Positions 7,676-16,521 of a stretch of DNA of 20,318 nucleotides are shown in pieces. The position numbers and the translations under genes were made by a program. Source of the stretch: DASRZM01 sp035686365 (GTDB lineage Bacteria; Pseudomonadota; Gammaproteobacteria; Xanthomonadales; Xanthomonadaceae); the NCBI GenBank assembly GCA_035686365.1, contig DASRZM010000076.1, positions 1 through 20,318 on the forward strand, read 5' to 3'. Below the pieces are notes generated by a model, which worked only from the letters and a program-made list of their open reading frames with translations, did not search any database and was not told the origin of the DNA. Every line of letters begins with the position of its first letter. Position 1 is the first letter of the stretch.

Positions 7676-8703
7676 TCTTCGGATTCTCTGGGGTCGCGCC
7701 GCACCGATCGCGCAATGCGGTCGAGCTGCTTGAAGCGGGCGGCGTTGCGACGCCACTCGCGGTTGGGCATCAACGGCGTACCGGAAGAGTATTCGCCGGC
7801 CTCGCGCAGGGAATGTGTGACCAGGCTCATGGCAGTGACGGTGACGTGGTCGGCGATGCTCAGGTGCCCGAGCACTCCGGCGCCGCCGCCGATCATGCAA
7901 TAGCGCCCGATCCGCGCAGAGCCCGCCACGGCCGCGCATCCGGCCATGGCCGTGTGGGCCCCGATCAGCACGTTGTGGCCGATCTGGATCTGGTTGTCCA
8001 GGCGCACGTCGTCCTCCAGCACCGTGTCCGTCAGTGCGCCACGGTCGATGGTGGTGTTGGCGCCGATCTCGCAGTCGTCGCCCACGCGGACGCCGCCCAG
8101 CTGCGGCACTTTGATCCAGCGGCCTTCGTCCATGGCCAGGCCGAAACCGTCGGCGCCGAGCACGGCACCTGGGTGGACCAGGCAGCGCAGCCCGAGATGC
8201 ACCTGCCGGACCAGCGTCACGCGTGCCACCAGCCGGCTTCCGGCGCCGATCGTGCAGTCCTCGCCGATGACGCAGCCCGGCCCGAGGAGCGCCCCCGACG
8301 CGATGACCGAACGCGCACCCACGCACACGTGGGGACCGACATGGGCGTCCGGGGCGATCCGGGCCGAGGGGTCCACGACCGCCGTCGCGTGCACGCCGGG
8401 CACGACGGTGCCGGCCGGCTCGAACAGCGCCGCGATCCGCGCGAACGCAGCATAGGGGTCACGTGCGACCAGCGCGGCGGTTGGACAGGCATCGCGTTCG
8501 CCGGCGCCGAGCACCACCGCCCCGGCGCGCGTGTGGCCCAGTTCGGACCGGTAGCGCGGATTGGCCAGGAACGACACCTGGTCGGAGCCGGCCTCGGCCA
8601 GCGTGCCCACGCCACGGATGCGGACTTCGCCATCGCCGTGAAGTTCCAGGCCGAAGCGCTCGGCCAGTTCGGCGAGCCGGTGGCCGTCGTTGCCGGCCAT
8701 CAT
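7672..8703 (-). CDS. lpxD: UDP-3-O-(3-hydroxyacyl)glucosamine N-acyltransferase
   Basis: LpxD adds the second hydroxyacyl chain, to the 2-amino group, during lipid A synthesis. It has 343 residues (E. coli 341), with an N-terminal uridine-binding domain (about 1-100, including VSFLANPRY), a left-handed beta helix of hexapeptide repeats (about 105-320) and a C-terminal helix. GADGFGLA (183-190) and IGHNVLIGAH (241-250) are diagnostic, with His243 as the likely catalytic base (E. coli His239). Two adjacent ATG codons (8703 and 8700) could start it. The first gives an ATGA overlap with the skp stop. Confidence 0.96.
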   Translation of the reverse strand: MMAGNDGHRLAELAERFGLELHGDGEVRIRGVGTLAEAGSDQVSFLANPRYRSELGHTRAGAVVLGAGERDACPTAALVARDPYAAFARIAALFEPAGTVVPGVHATAVVDPSARIAPDAHVGPHVCVGARSVIASGALLGPGCVIGEDCTIGAGSRLVARVTLVRQVHLGLRCLVHPGAVLGADGFGLAMDEGRWIKVPQLGGVRVGDDCEIGANTTIDRGALTDTVLEDDVRLDNQIQIGHNVLIGAHTAMAGCAAVAGSARIGRYCMIGGGAGVLGHLSIADHVTVTAMSLVTHSLREAGEYSSGTPLMPNREWRRNAARFKQLDRIARSVRRDPRESEE

Positions 8704-9254
8704 GGCGACTCCGCGGCCGTCCGCCGCATGCGGTCGAGCACGCGGTCGGTGACATCGACGCGTCCGCTGGCGTAGACCACCGGGCTGGAGAGGATCAGGT
8801 CGTAGCCGGCCTCGCGCGCGTACTCGGCGACCGCCGCCTCGATCAGCGGCCAGGCGCGGTCGAGTTCCTCGTCCAGGCGCCGGCTCAGCTCCGCAGCCAG
8901 GCGTTCGCGCGTGTGCGCGATCGAGCGGTCCAGGGCCTCGGCTTCCTCGCGCAGTTGCGCCAGTTCGGCCGCAGCAAGGGTGTCGCCCTCGCGCTGGATG
9001 CGTGCCTGCATGGCCGCCAACCGCTGGGCCTGCAGTTCGAGTTCTGCATCGCGACTGGCGAACTCGCCGGTCAGGCGCCCGCGGGCCGCCGCAACCTGCG
9101 GCGCCGAATCGATCAGTCGCTGCATGTCGACATAGCCGATCCGCACGCCCTCGGGCTGCGCGATCGCCGGGACCGTGAACGCAAGGATCGCGGCAGCGGC
9201 CAAGGCGGCCAGGCCCCCGATGCGCCCGATCCGTGCTGGCCTTCGCCGGTTCAT
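8700..9254 (-). CDS. skp: Skp/OmpH-family periplasmic chaperone
   Basis: Skp is a trimeric periplasmic chaperone that holds unfolded outer-membrane proteins on their way to the BAM complex. It is 184 residues long. Residues 1-32 form a Sec signal peptide with an Arg-rich n-region, an Ala/Leu-rich core and a predicted cut at AIA|Q. The mature start VRIGYVDMQRLID matches the OmpH family. Residues about 50-135 form long charged heptad helices, the tentacles of the jellyfish fold. The C-terminal AREAGYDLILSSPVVYAS is also typical. AAGGTGA precedes the ATG at 9254, which lies 38 bases after the bamA stop. Confidence 0.94.
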   Translation of the reverse strand: MNRRRPARIGRIGGLAALAAAAILAFTVPAIAQPEGVRIGYVDMQRLIDSAPQVAAARGRLTGEFASRDAELELQAQRLAAMQARIQREGDTLAAAELAQLREEAEALDRSIAHTRERLAAELSRRLDEELDRAWPLIEAAVAEYAREAGYDLILSSPVVYASGRVDVTDRVLDRMRRTAAESP

Positions 9255-9292
9255 GCGTTCACCTTCGCGTACGAGGGCTCCCCGGGGCAGCC

Positions 9293-11686
9293 TCAGAACT
9301 GCGTTCCGAACGTGAACTGGATCTTCTCGATCCGGTCCTCGTCCTCCTTGACGATCGGCTGCGCGAAGCTGATCTCGATCGGGCCGATCGGCGCCTGCCA
9401 CTGCAGCGAGATGCCGATCGAGGCGCGCAGGTCGCCGGCATCGAACGCATCCAGGTCCGCAAAGACGTTGCCCACGTCGATGAAGTTGGCAATCCGGAAC
9501 GCGTCGGACTCGAACAGGTTCGGGTAGATCAGCTCCACCGAGCCCACGGTCTTGAGTGCGCCGCCCAGCGGCTGGGCGAAATCCGGATTGGTCTCGCCCG
9601 GGAACAGGAAGCTCGGGCCCAGCGTGTTGTCCTCGAAGCCGCGCACCGACCGCACGCCGCCGGCATAGAAGTTCTCGAAGAACGGCAGGCCGTCGGCCCG
9701 TACCGTGCGGAAAGTCGGGTTGCCCATGTCGTCGAGCACGGGCTCGCCTTCGCCGTCCAGGATCGGGATGTCGCGGACGAACTCGTCGCCGTAGGAATCG
9801 CCGTAGCCCAGCTGCGCCGAGGTCAGCAGGATGAAGTTGCGGCTGATCGGCCAGTAGCGTGCGATTTCGTAGAACAGCTTGTAGTACTCGACGGTCGAGC
9901 CGGGCAGCGCGACCTCGGCGGCAATGCGCTGGAAGGTGCCGCGGGTGGGATTGTAGAACGCATTGCGGCTGTCGCGCGCGAACGAGATCTCCGTGCGCCA
10001 CGCGTGGAAGGTCCGGTTGTTGACGGCATCGATGTAGTCGATGATCGGCGTGGGGGTTCCCACGAACGGCCGGATCTCGTTGCTGTCGATTCCGACGCTC
10101 ACGGCCACCGAGTCTGTCTCGGTCAGCGGCAGGCCGAACACGGCCTGGATGGCGCCGTTGTCGGTGGTGTAGTTGGCGATGTTCCGCTCTCGCTGGTCCA
10201 GTTCGCGATACACCAGGTTGTAGCCCACCGAGATGCCGCTGTCGGTGAAGTACGGGTCGAAGTAGGACAGGTCGAAACGCCTCACGAACCGGTTGTTCTG
10301 CAGCGTCATGCCGATCCGGTTGCCGGTGCCGAAGAAGTTGTTCTCGGTCACCGACAGCGAGGTAATCAGGCCCGAGAGCTGCGAGTAGCCCAGACCGAAC
10401 ACGAAACTGCCGGAAGTGCGTTCCTTGACCGCGATCTCGACATCGACCTGGTCCTCGGTCCCGGCCACGCGCGGGGTCTCGATGTCGACCGACTCGAAGT
10501 AGCCCAGCCGCTGCATGCGGATCTTGGAGCGGTCCAGCGCCGCCTGCGAGTACCAGGCGCCCTCGAACTGGCGCATCTCGCGGCGCAGCACCTCGTCGGC
10601 CGTGCGGGTATTGCCCTTGAACACGATCCGGCGCACGTTGACGCGCTGGCCGGGCTCGACGAAGAAGTTGATGTCGACCGTCAGGTTCTCGCGGTCGATC
10701 TCGGGGATCGGCGTCACCTCGGCAAAGGCGTAGCCGATGTTGGAGAGCACCGCGACCATCGCATCGGAGGTGGCCTCGAGCTGGCGGCGGGAGAAGGTCG
10801 CGCCTTCGCGTGGCACCACCAGCTGCTGGATCTGCTCGGCCGGGATCACGGTGTCTCCGGTGACGGTGACCTCGCCGAACGTGTAGACATCGCCCTCGCG
10901 GACGTTCGCGGTCAGGTACATGTCGCGGCGGTCGGGCGCGATCGAGACCTGCGTGGACTCGACATTGAAGTCGACGTAGCCGCGGTCCAGGTAGTAGGAG
11001 GCCAGCTTTTCCAGGTCGCCGGAGAGCTTCTCGCGCGAGTACTGGTCGCCGCGTGTGTACCAGGACAGCCAGTTGGTGGTACCCGACTCCCAGTTCTTGA
11101 CGATGTCCTCGTCGGGGTAGGCCTCGTTGCCGACGATGTTGATGTGCCGGATCTTGGCCGCCTTGCCTTCGGCGATGACAATGGCCACGTCGATCCGGTT
11201 GCGGTCCAGCTCGGTGATGTTCGGCGTGACCTTGACGTTGTACTTGCCGCGGTTGTTGTACTGCCGCGTCAGTTCCTGGGTGATCCGGTCCAGCTGCAGG
11301 CGGTTGAAGGTTTCGCCCTCGGACAGGCCGATGTCCTTCAGGCCCGCCATCAGTTCCTCTTCCTTGATGTCCTTGTTGCCGGTGATGGTGATCGTGTTGA
11401 TCGCCGGGCGTTCCTCGACCTCGACCACCAGGATGTCGCCCTGGCGCTTGAGCGAGACATCGCTGAAGAAACCGGTGTCGAACAGTGCCCGGATCGCCTC
11501 GCCGGCGCGTTCGCGCGTGAGCATGTCGCCACGCTCGACCGGCAGGTAGGTGAAGACCGTGCCCGCGGAGATGCGCTGCAGGCCCTCCACGCGGATGTCC
11601 GAGACCACGAAGTCCTCACCGCTCTGTGCGGCGACAGGGCGGGCCAAGGCCAGGGCGACCAGGATTGCGGCAGTAATACGCGTCAT
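9293..11686 (-). CDS. bamA: outer membrane protein assembly factor BamA
   Basis: BamA is the essential Omp85 protein that inserts beta-barrel proteins into the outer membrane. It has 797 residues (E. coli 810). Residues 1-20 are a signal peptide ending PVAA|Q. Five POTRA domains span roughly 25-420, beginning with VSDIRVEGLQRISAGTVF. A 16-stranded barrel follows, with the conserved loop-6 motif VRGF at 681-684 and an aromatic C-terminus (FTFGTQF) as the beta signal. ATG 11686 is chosen. A GTG six bases earlier (11692) would add only two residues, and both have a weak Shine-Dalgarno. It follows rseP after 82 bases with no overlap, the widest gap between pyrH and rnhB. Confidence 0.97.
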   Translation of the reverse strand: MTRITAAILVALALARPVAAQSGEDFVVSDIRVEGLQRISAGTVFTYLPVERGDMLTRERAGEAIRALFDTGFFSDVSLKRQGDILVVEVEERPAINTITITGNKDIKEEELMAGLKDIGLSEGETFNRLQLDRITQELTRQYNNRGKYNVKVTPNITELDRNRIDVAIVIAEGKAAKIRHINIVGNEAYPDEDIVKNWESGTTNWLSWYTRGDQYSREKLSGDLEKLASYYLDRGYVDFNVESTQVSIAPDRRDMYLTANVREGDVYTFGEVTVTGDTVIPAEQIQQLVVPREGATFSRRQLEATSDAMVAVLSNIGYAFAEVTPIPEIDRENLTVDINFFVEPGQRVNVRRIVFKGNTRTADEVLRREMRQFEGAWYSQAALDRSKIRMQRLGYFESVDIETPRVAGTEDQVDVEIAVKERTSGSFVFGLGYSQLSGLITSLSVTENNFFGTGNRIGMTLQNNRFVRRFDLSYFDPYFTDSGISVGYNLVYRELDQRERNIANYTTDNGAIQAVFGLPLTETDSVAVSVGIDSNEIRPFVGTPTPIIDYIDAVNNRTFHAWRTEISFARDSRNAFYNPTRGTFQRIAAEVALPGSTVEYYKLFYEIARYWPISRNFILLTSAQLGYGDSYGDEFVRDIPILDGEGEPVLDDMGNPTFRTVRADGLPFFENFYAGGVRSVRGFEDNTLGPSFLFPGETNPDFAQPLGGALKTVGSVELIYPNLFESDAFRIANFIDVGNVFADLDAFDAGDLRASIGISLQWQAPIGPIEISFAQPIVKEDEDRIEKIQFTFGTQF

Positions 11687-11723
11687 CGTCACGTCCGTTT
11701 GCAGGTGCGCGGACCCGAATGCT

Positions 11724-11758
11724 CCGGGAGGGAACCCGGGGCCTGCGGGCGGGAGGCC
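11724..11758 (-). other. two adjacent small hairpins between rseP and bamA
   Basis: In the 82-base rseP-bamA gap two short stems lie side by side: CCGGG/CCCGG around 6 bases (11724-11739) and GGCCT/AGGCC around 9 bases (11740-11758). Each has only five pairs and no T-run follows. They could tune bamA translation or mark RNA processing. I found no convincing sigma-E (GGAACTT/TCTAA) promoter in this gap. Confidence 0.25.
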
Positions 11759-11768
11759 GCCATTGCGG

Positions 11769-13121
11769 TCAGGAAAACAGGCGCAGGATGTCGTTGTAGA
11801 AGGCCAGCCCCATCAGGCCCGCGAGCAGGGCCAGACCGACGTACTGGCCCGCCATCAGCGCACGCTCGCTGACCGGGCTGCCTTTTATGATCTCGATAAG
11901 GTAATACAGCAGGTGGCCACCGTCCAAGATCGGGATCGGCAGCAGGTTCATTATGAACAGGCTCAGCGACAGCACGGCGAGGAAAAACAGGAACCAGGCC
12001 GCGCCCAGCCGGGCCGAGGCATTGGCGTACTGGGCGATGGAAACCGGCCCCGAGAGGTTCCGCAGCGACGCCTTGCCGCTGATCATGCGCCCGACCATGC
12101 CGATGGTCAGCCGCGTCAGCCGCCAGGTTTCGGAAAAGGCCGCACCGACCGCCGCCACCGGCCCGTAACGCAGCACCGCGTCGTATTCGGCGCGGGCGCG
12201 CTGCGCCGACACGCCCAGGATCCAGCGCTCGACCCCGTCCTGGATCTGCCGCTGCGGCGCCGCCTGCAGCCGCAGGCGCCCGCCGCCGCGCTCGACCACG
12301 ACCTCCACCGGGCCGTTGCCGGCCCCGGCGGCGGCCGAGACCGCATCGCCGATCTGGTCGAAGCTCAGGATCGGCGTGCCGGCCACGGAAACGATCCGGT
12401 CGCCCGCCAGCAGCCCGGCGCGCTCGGCGGCGCTCCCGGCGGAGACCTCTGCGACCACCGGGTCCAGCAGGATCTGGATCGGCCAGATGCCGATCGCCTG
12501 CAATGCGGCGGTTTCGTCGAACGACCCCAGCCCGGACAGGTCCAGGTCCAGGACCCGGCCGTCGCCGTCGGATTCGACCACCTCCAGCTCGATCGGAACC
12601 CGGTCCAGCGCCGCGGCGGTCAGCGCCATCGAGGCATGGGTCCAGGTCGGCACCGCCTCGCCGTCCACGCTGACCAGCCGGTCGCCGCGCTCCAGCCCCG
12701 CCGCGGCAGCCACGCCCTGCGTGCGCCCGACCACCGGCTCGAAATCCGGCTTGCCGATCAAGAACATCAGCCACAGCAGGCCCACGCACAGCAGCAGGTT
12801 GAACAGCGGCCCGGCCGCCACGATCGCGAAGCGCTGGCCGACCGGCCTGCGGTTGAAGGATTCATCCAGCTGGGCTGCGGGCACCTCGCCCTCGCGCTCG
12901 TCCAGGAAGCGGACGTAGCCGCCCAGCGGGATCGCGGCGACCACGTACTCGGTGCCGTCGCGTCCGACCCGGCGCCACAGCGGGCGGCCGAAGCCGACCG
13001 AGAAGCGCAGCACGCGCACGCCCAGCCGCCGTGCCACCCAGAAGTGGCCGAACTCGTGGAACGTGACCAGCACGCCCAGGCTGACGATCAGCCACCAGAT
13101 CGAACCGAAGAACTCGCTCAT
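11769..13121 (-). CDS. rseP: RseP site-2 intramembrane metalloprotease
   Basis: RseP is the zinc protease of the inner membrane that cleaves anti-sigma factor RseA and leftover signal peptides. It has 450 residues, the same as E. coli. The zinc motif HEFGH is at 22-26 in the first membrane helix. NLLPIPILDGGH near the C-terminus provides the third ligand, Asp400. The order is helix 1 (about 8-28), helix 2 (about 98-121), two PDZ domains (about 125-195 and 218-290), and helices at about 375-395 and 427-445. GPVSIAQ (358-364) is also characteristic. The ATG overlaps the dxr stop as ATGA. Its place directly before bamA and skp fits a role in monitoring outer-membrane protein assembly. Confidence 0.97.
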   Translation of the reverse strand: MSEFFGSIWWLIVSLGVLVTFHEFGHFWVARRLGVRVLRFSVGFGRPLWRRVGRDGTEYVVAAIPLGGYVRFLDEREGEVPAAQLDESFNRRPVGQRFAIVAAGPLFNLLLCVGLLWLMFLIGKPDFEPVVGRTQGVAAAAGLERGDRLVSVDGEAVPTWTHASMALTAAALDRVPIELEVVESDGDGRVLDLDLSGLGSFDETAALQAIGIWPIQILLDPVVAEVSAGSAAERAGLLAGDRIVSVAGTPILSFDQIGDAVSAAAGAGNGPVEVVVERGGGRLRLQAAPQRQIQDGVERWILGVSAQRARAEYDAVLRYGPVAAVGAAFSETWRLTRLTIGMVGRMISGKASLRNLSGPVSIAQYANASARLGAAWFLFFLAVLSLSLFIMNLLPIPILDGGHLLYYLIEIIKGSPVSERALMAGQYVGLALLAGLMGLAFYNDILRLFS

Positions 13122-14317
13122 GTCCTCATACCGTACCTGAGGGCGGCCGCGCGCGCGCGCGCGCGTGCCAGTCCATCCACTGCCAGCAGCGCGTCCAGCG
13201 TCGATGCATCGCCGGTGCCGGACCCGGCCTGGCATGATGCCAGGGTGGTCTCGATGACCGCCGGGATGTTCAGGAAAGCCAATTGCTGCTGAAGAAAGGC
13301 TGAAACCGCGATTTCGTTGGCTGCATTGAGTACGGCGGGGGCGGTCCCGCCGGCCTCCAGCGCGCGGTAGGCCAGCGCCAGGCACGGGAAGGCGGCCAGG
13401 TCCGGTGCCTCGAAGTCCAGGCGGCCCAGGGCAGCCAGGTCGAGGCTGCCCACGCCGGCGCCGATCCGCTCCGGGTACGCCAGCGCATGCGCAAGGGCGG
13501 TACGCATGTCCGGCAGCCCCAGCTGCGCCAGCATCGAGCCGTCCAGGTATTCGACCAGCGCATGGACCAGGCTCTGCGGGTGCACGACCACCTCGATCCG
13601 CGCCGCCGGCGCCGCGAACAGCCAGTGCGCCTCGATCACCTCCAGGCCTTTGTTCATCAGCGTGGCCGAATCCACCGAGATCTTGCGACCCATCGACCAG
13701 TTCGGATGTGCGCAGGCCTGGTCGGGGTCCACGCCAGCGAGCCGCTCGCGCGACCAGCCGCGGAACGGGCCACCCGAGGCGGTCAGCACCAGTCGCCGGA
13801 TCCCGGGCCCGGCGGCGGCGCCCAGGGCCGGTGGCGGCAGGCACTGGAACAGCGCATTGTGTTCGCTGTCGATCGGGATCAGCTCGCCGCCGCCCTGCCG
13901 CAGGGCCGCCATCAGCAGTCCGCCGGCCACGACCACGGCCTCCTTGTTGGCCAGCAGCAGACGCTTGCCGGCGGCGGCGGCGGCCAGGGTCGAGCGCAGC
14001 CCGGCGGCGCCGACCACCGCGGCCACCACCGTATCGCACAGGTCACCCCCGGCGGCGTCCTCCAGCGCCTGCGGTCCGGCCGCGGCGCGGGTGGACATGC
14101 CGGCTGCAGCCAGTCCATCGCGCAGGTCCGCGTAGACCGACGGGTCGGCGACCACGGCCAGCTCCGGACAGTGCCGCCGGCACAGTTCGACCAGCTCGGG
14201 CACCCGCGCGTGCGCGCTCAGCACGGTGGCGCGGAACCGGTCCGGGTAGCGCGCGACCACGTCCAGCGTCGATGCGCCGATCGAGCCGGTGGCGCCGAGG
14301 ACGGCGATGCGCTTCAC
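13118..14317 (-). CDS. dxr: 1-deoxy-D-xylulose 5-phosphate reductoisomerase
   Basis: Dxr makes MEP from DXP with NADPH, the first committed step of the MEP isoprenoid pathway, which feeds UppS. It has 399 residues (E. coli 398) and the catalytic numbering is the same: Lys125 in NKEAVV, Asp150 and Glu152 in PIDSEHNALFQ. The NADPH loop GATGSIGAST is at the N-terminus. The flexible loop HPNWSMGRKISVDSATLMNK follows, then the metal-binding Glu226. The GTG start at 14317 overlaps the cdsA stop as GTGA. Near the 3' end a (CG)9 run codes for alternating Ala-Arg residues. Confidence 0.97.
   Translation of the reverse strand: MKRIAVLGATGSIGASTLDVVARYPDRFRATVLSAHARVPELVELCRRHCPELAVVADPSVYADLRDGLAAAGMSTRAAAGPQALEDAAGGDLCDTVVAAVVGAAGLRSTLAAAAAGKRLLLANKEAVVVAGGLLMAALRQGGGELIPIDSEHNALFQCLPPPALGAAAGPGIRRLVLTASGGPFRGWSRERLAGVDPDQACAHPNWSMGRKISVDSATLMNKGLEVIEAHWLFAAPAARIEVVVHPQSLVHALVEYLDGSMLAQLGLPDMRTALAHALAYPERIGAGVGSLDLAALGRLDFEAPDLAAFPCLALAYRALEAGGTAPAVLNAANEIAVSAFLQQQLAFLNIPAVIETTLASCQAGSGTGDASTLDALLAVDGLARARARAAALRYGMRT
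13148..13165. repeat. (CG)9 dinucleotide tract inside dxr
   Basis: Eighteen consecutive alternating C and G bases lie about 30-45 bases before the dxr stop codon, in a segment coding for an Ala-Arg repeat followed by AALRYG. Alternating CG is prone to slippage and Z-DNA. A change of one repeat unit would shift the frame of the last residues of dxr and move its stop relative to the overlapping rseP start. Confidence 0.9.
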
Positions 14318-15129
14318 AGGTCCAGCCAGGCCTTGCCGACGGCGAACACCGCCAGGGCGGCCAGCGTGCTGTCGATGCGGTCGAGCATGCCGCCGTGGCC
14401 CGGGACCATCACGCCCGAGTCCTTGGCGCCGCTGTGGCGCTTGATCAGGCTCTCGAACAGGTCCCCGACCACCGAGGCCAGGGTCGTGGCCAGCACCAGC
14501 AGCAGCATCGTCCCGATCTGGCCCCAGGGCACCTGTAACAGCGGCATCACGGCGATGCCCAGCAGCAGCGCTCCGGCCAGGCCTCCGGCAAGGCCCGACC
14601 AGGTCTTGTTGGGGCTGACCCGGGGCGCCAGCTTCGGTCCGCCGAACTGACGGCCGGCAAAGAAAGCCGACATATCGGCCGCCCACACGATGGCGCAGGC
14701 GAGCAGGGCCCAGCGCGGCCCGAGCGCGCCGTCACCGTGCAGCAGCGCAAAGCCGGCCCAGGCCGGGATGCCCGCCAGGGTCCCGGCACCCAGCTTCAGG
14801 GCACGGTTGCGCCGGCCGGGGCGCGAGGCGAACTCGTAGTGGCCCAGCCAGAGCGCGGCCAGCAGCCACCAAAGCGCGCCGATCAGTGCGATCCACGGGA
14901 ACAGGTCCGGCCAGCCGTACCAGGCCAGCCAGGCCATCACGGCCGCATGCGCGGCCAGCCACGCCGCCCGCAGCGTGCGGTCGCCCAGGCCCGAAAGCCG
15001 CCCCCATTCCCAAAGCCCGGCCAGCATCACCGCGGCGATGAGCGTCATCATCCATGGCGTGGGCAGCAGCAGCACCGCGGCCACCGCGATCGGAAACAGC
15101 ACCACGGCGGTGACGATGCGCTGTTTCAC
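14314..15129 (-). CDS. cdsA: phosphatidate cytidylyltransferase
   Basis: CdsA forms CDP-diacylglycerol from phosphatidic acid and CTP, the branch point for all bacterial phospholipids. It is a polytopic inner-membrane protein of 271 residues (E. coli 285) with about eight hydrophobic segments. The family signature is intact at 227-253: SLIKR, KDSG, PGHGG and LDRID, with Lys236, Asp237, His245, Asp250 and Asp253 in their usual places. The upstream SPNKTWSG (172-179) is also conserved. Start GTG 15129 overlaps the uppS stop as GTGA and the C-terminus overlaps dxr in the same way. Confidence 0.95.
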   Translation of the reverse strand: MKQRIVTAVVLFPIAVAAVLLLPTPWMMTLIAAVMLAGLWEWGRLSGLGDRTLRAAWLAAHAAVMAWLAWYGWPDLFPWIALIGALWWLLAALWLGHYEFASRPGRRNRALKLGAGTLAGIPAWAGFALLHGDGALGPRWALLACAIVWAADMSAFFAGRQFGGPKLAPRVSPNKTWSGLAGGLAGALLLGIAVMPLLQVPWGQIGTMLLLVLATTLASVVGDLFESLIKRHSGAKDSGVMVPGHGGMLDRIDSTLAALAVFAVGKAWLDL

Positions 15130-15887
15130 GACGGGACCTGCGCGCCGCCGGAAACCTGCCCGCCGGTGAGGCCGAAGCGGCGCTCGCGCGAGGCGAACTC
15201 GGCGAAGGCTCGATCGAGCGTGGCGCGGTCCAGGTCCGGCCACAGCACGTCGGTGAACCACAGCTCGCAGTAGGCGAGCTGCCAGAGCACGAAGTTGCTC
15301 AGCCGCTGCTCGCCGCCGGTCCGGATGAACAGGTCCGGTTCCGGCAGGTCGGCCAGGCACAGGCGCCGCGCCAGGCTTGCGGCGTCGATGGATCCGGGGT
15401 CCAGGTGCCCTGCCGCGGCTTCGGCCGCGAGCTGCCGCGCGGCCTGCACGATGTCCCAGTGTCCGCCGTAGTTGGCCGCCACGTTCAGGTGCAGGCGGGT
15501 GTTGGCCGAGGTCAGGGATTCGGCCCGGTCCATGCGCTCGCGCAGGTCCTCGGAGAAGGCGGCGCGCTCGCCGATGAAACGCAGGCGCACCCCGCGCCGG
15601 TGCAGCTCGTCGACCTCGCGGTCCAGGGCGCGCAGGAACAGCTGCATCAGCGCACCGACCTCGTCGGCGGGGCGTTGCCAGTTCTCCGAGGAGAACGCGA
15701 ACAGGGTCAACGCCTGCACGCCGCGCTCCAGGCAGTAATCGATGCACAGGTTCACCGCGCGGGCGCCGGCCCGGTGCCCGACCGTTCGCGGACGCCTCCG
15801 GCGCTCGGCCCAGCGCCCATTGCCGTCCATGATGACCGCGAGGTGGCGCGGCAGCGACTGGCCGGCGGGGGCGGGGGATTCGGACAT
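15126..15887 (-). CDS. uppS: undecaprenyl diphosphate synthase (cis-prenyltransferase)
   Basis: UppS condenses eight isopentenyl units onto farnesyl diphosphate to give the C55 carrier for peptidoglycan and O-antigen. It has 253 residues, as in E. coli. HLAVIMDGNGRWA (15-27) holds the catalytic Asp21. FSSENW is at 65-70, and RTGGEQRLSNFVLWQ (189-203) binds the isopentenyl substrate. I chose ATG 15887, 44 bases after the frr stop. No good Shine-Dalgarno precedes it (the minus strand has CCTCC, not GGAGG). An in-frame GTG 39 bases upstream would add 13 residues and also lacks one. The 3' end overlaps cdsA by four bases. Confidence 0.96.
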   Translation of the reverse strand: MSESPAPAGQSLPRHLAVIMDGNGRWAERRRRPRTVGHRAGARAVNLCIDYCLERGVQALTLFAFSSENWQRPADEVGALMQLFLRALDREVDELHRRGVRLRFIGERAAFSEDLRERMDRAESLTSANTRLHLNVAANYGGHWDIVQAARQLAAEAAAGHLDPGSIDAASLARRLCLADLPEPDLFIRTGGEQRLSNFVLWQLAYCELWFTDVLWPDLDRATLDRAFAEFASRERRFGLTGGQVSGGAQVPS

Positions 15888-15931
15888 GCCGCGGAGGACC
15901 GCGATGGCGGCTGGGGGAGTCGCCACGTCGG

Positions 15932-16489
15932 TCAGATCGCCATCAGCTCCTGTTCCTTGGCCTTGACGACCTGGTCGACCTCGGCGATGTACTTGTCGGT
16001 GATCTGCTGGATTTCCTGCTCGGCCTTGCGCTCCTCGTCCTCGCTGATCTTCTTGTCCTTGAGCAGATCCTTGATCCCGTGCATGGCATCGCGGCGGATG
16101 TTGCGCACGGCGACCTTGGCGTTCTCGCCCTCGGCGTGGACGTGCTTGCCCAGCTCCTTGCGGCGCTCCTCGGTCAGCGGCGGCAGGTTGATGCGGATGA
16201 CGGTGCCAGCGGTGTTCGGGGTCAGGCCCAGATCGGAGGCCAGGATCGCCTTCTCGACCGGGCCGACCATGTTCTTCTCCCACGGCGTGATCATGAGCGT
16301 GCGCGAATCGGACACCGCGACGGTGGCCACCTGCGACAGCGGCATGTCGGAGCCGTAGTAGGGCACTTTCAGGTGCTCCACCAGCGCCGTACTGGCGCGT
16401 CCGGTCCGCAGCTTGGTGAAGTCCGAACGCAGCGTTTCCACGCTCTTGCCCATGCGCGTGTGCGCGTCCTTCTTGACGTCGTTGATCAT
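15932..16489 (-). CDS. frr: ribosome recycling factor
   Basis: RRF splits post-termination ribosomes together with EF-G. The 185-residue length equals that of E. coli. The protein has the expected three-helix bundle plus a small inserted domain: LRTGRAS near 27-33, then the beta segment with VPYYGSDMPLSQVA, then a long charged C-terminal helix (KDKKISEDEERKAEQEIQ). The ATG at 16489 is preceded by AGGAAG at five bases. A perfect TATAAT lies in the short gap after pyrH, so frr may have its own promoter as well as read-through from pyrH. Confidence 0.97.
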   Translation of the reverse strand: MINDVKKDAHTRMGKSVETLRSDFTKLRTGRASTALVEHLKVPYYGSDMPLSQVATVAVSDSRTLMITPWEKNMVGPVEKAILASDLGLTPNTAGTVIRINLPPLTEERRKELGKHVHAEGENAKVAVRNIRRDAMHGIKDLLKDKKISEDEERKAEQEIQQITDKYIAEVDQVVKAKEQELMAI

Positions 16490-16521
16490 GGCCGCTTCCT
16501 GGCTGTCGGCAAAGACCTGTA

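Noticed and set aside
11687..11768. Sigma-E promoter before bamA, expected from E. coli biology
   Set aside because: No GGAACTT-like and TCTAA-like pair at suitable spacing is visible in the gap.
9233..11872. Plus-strand open frame of 879 codons opposite bamA
   Set aside because: It mirrors a clear bamA gene, has a low-complexity His/Val/Asp/Gly-rich translation, and results from the strong GC bias at third positions.
15888..15926. Upstream GTG start for uppS, adding 13 residues
   Set aside because: The added residues do not resemble UppS and no Shine-Dalgarno precedes the GTG; the ATG gives the normal family length.
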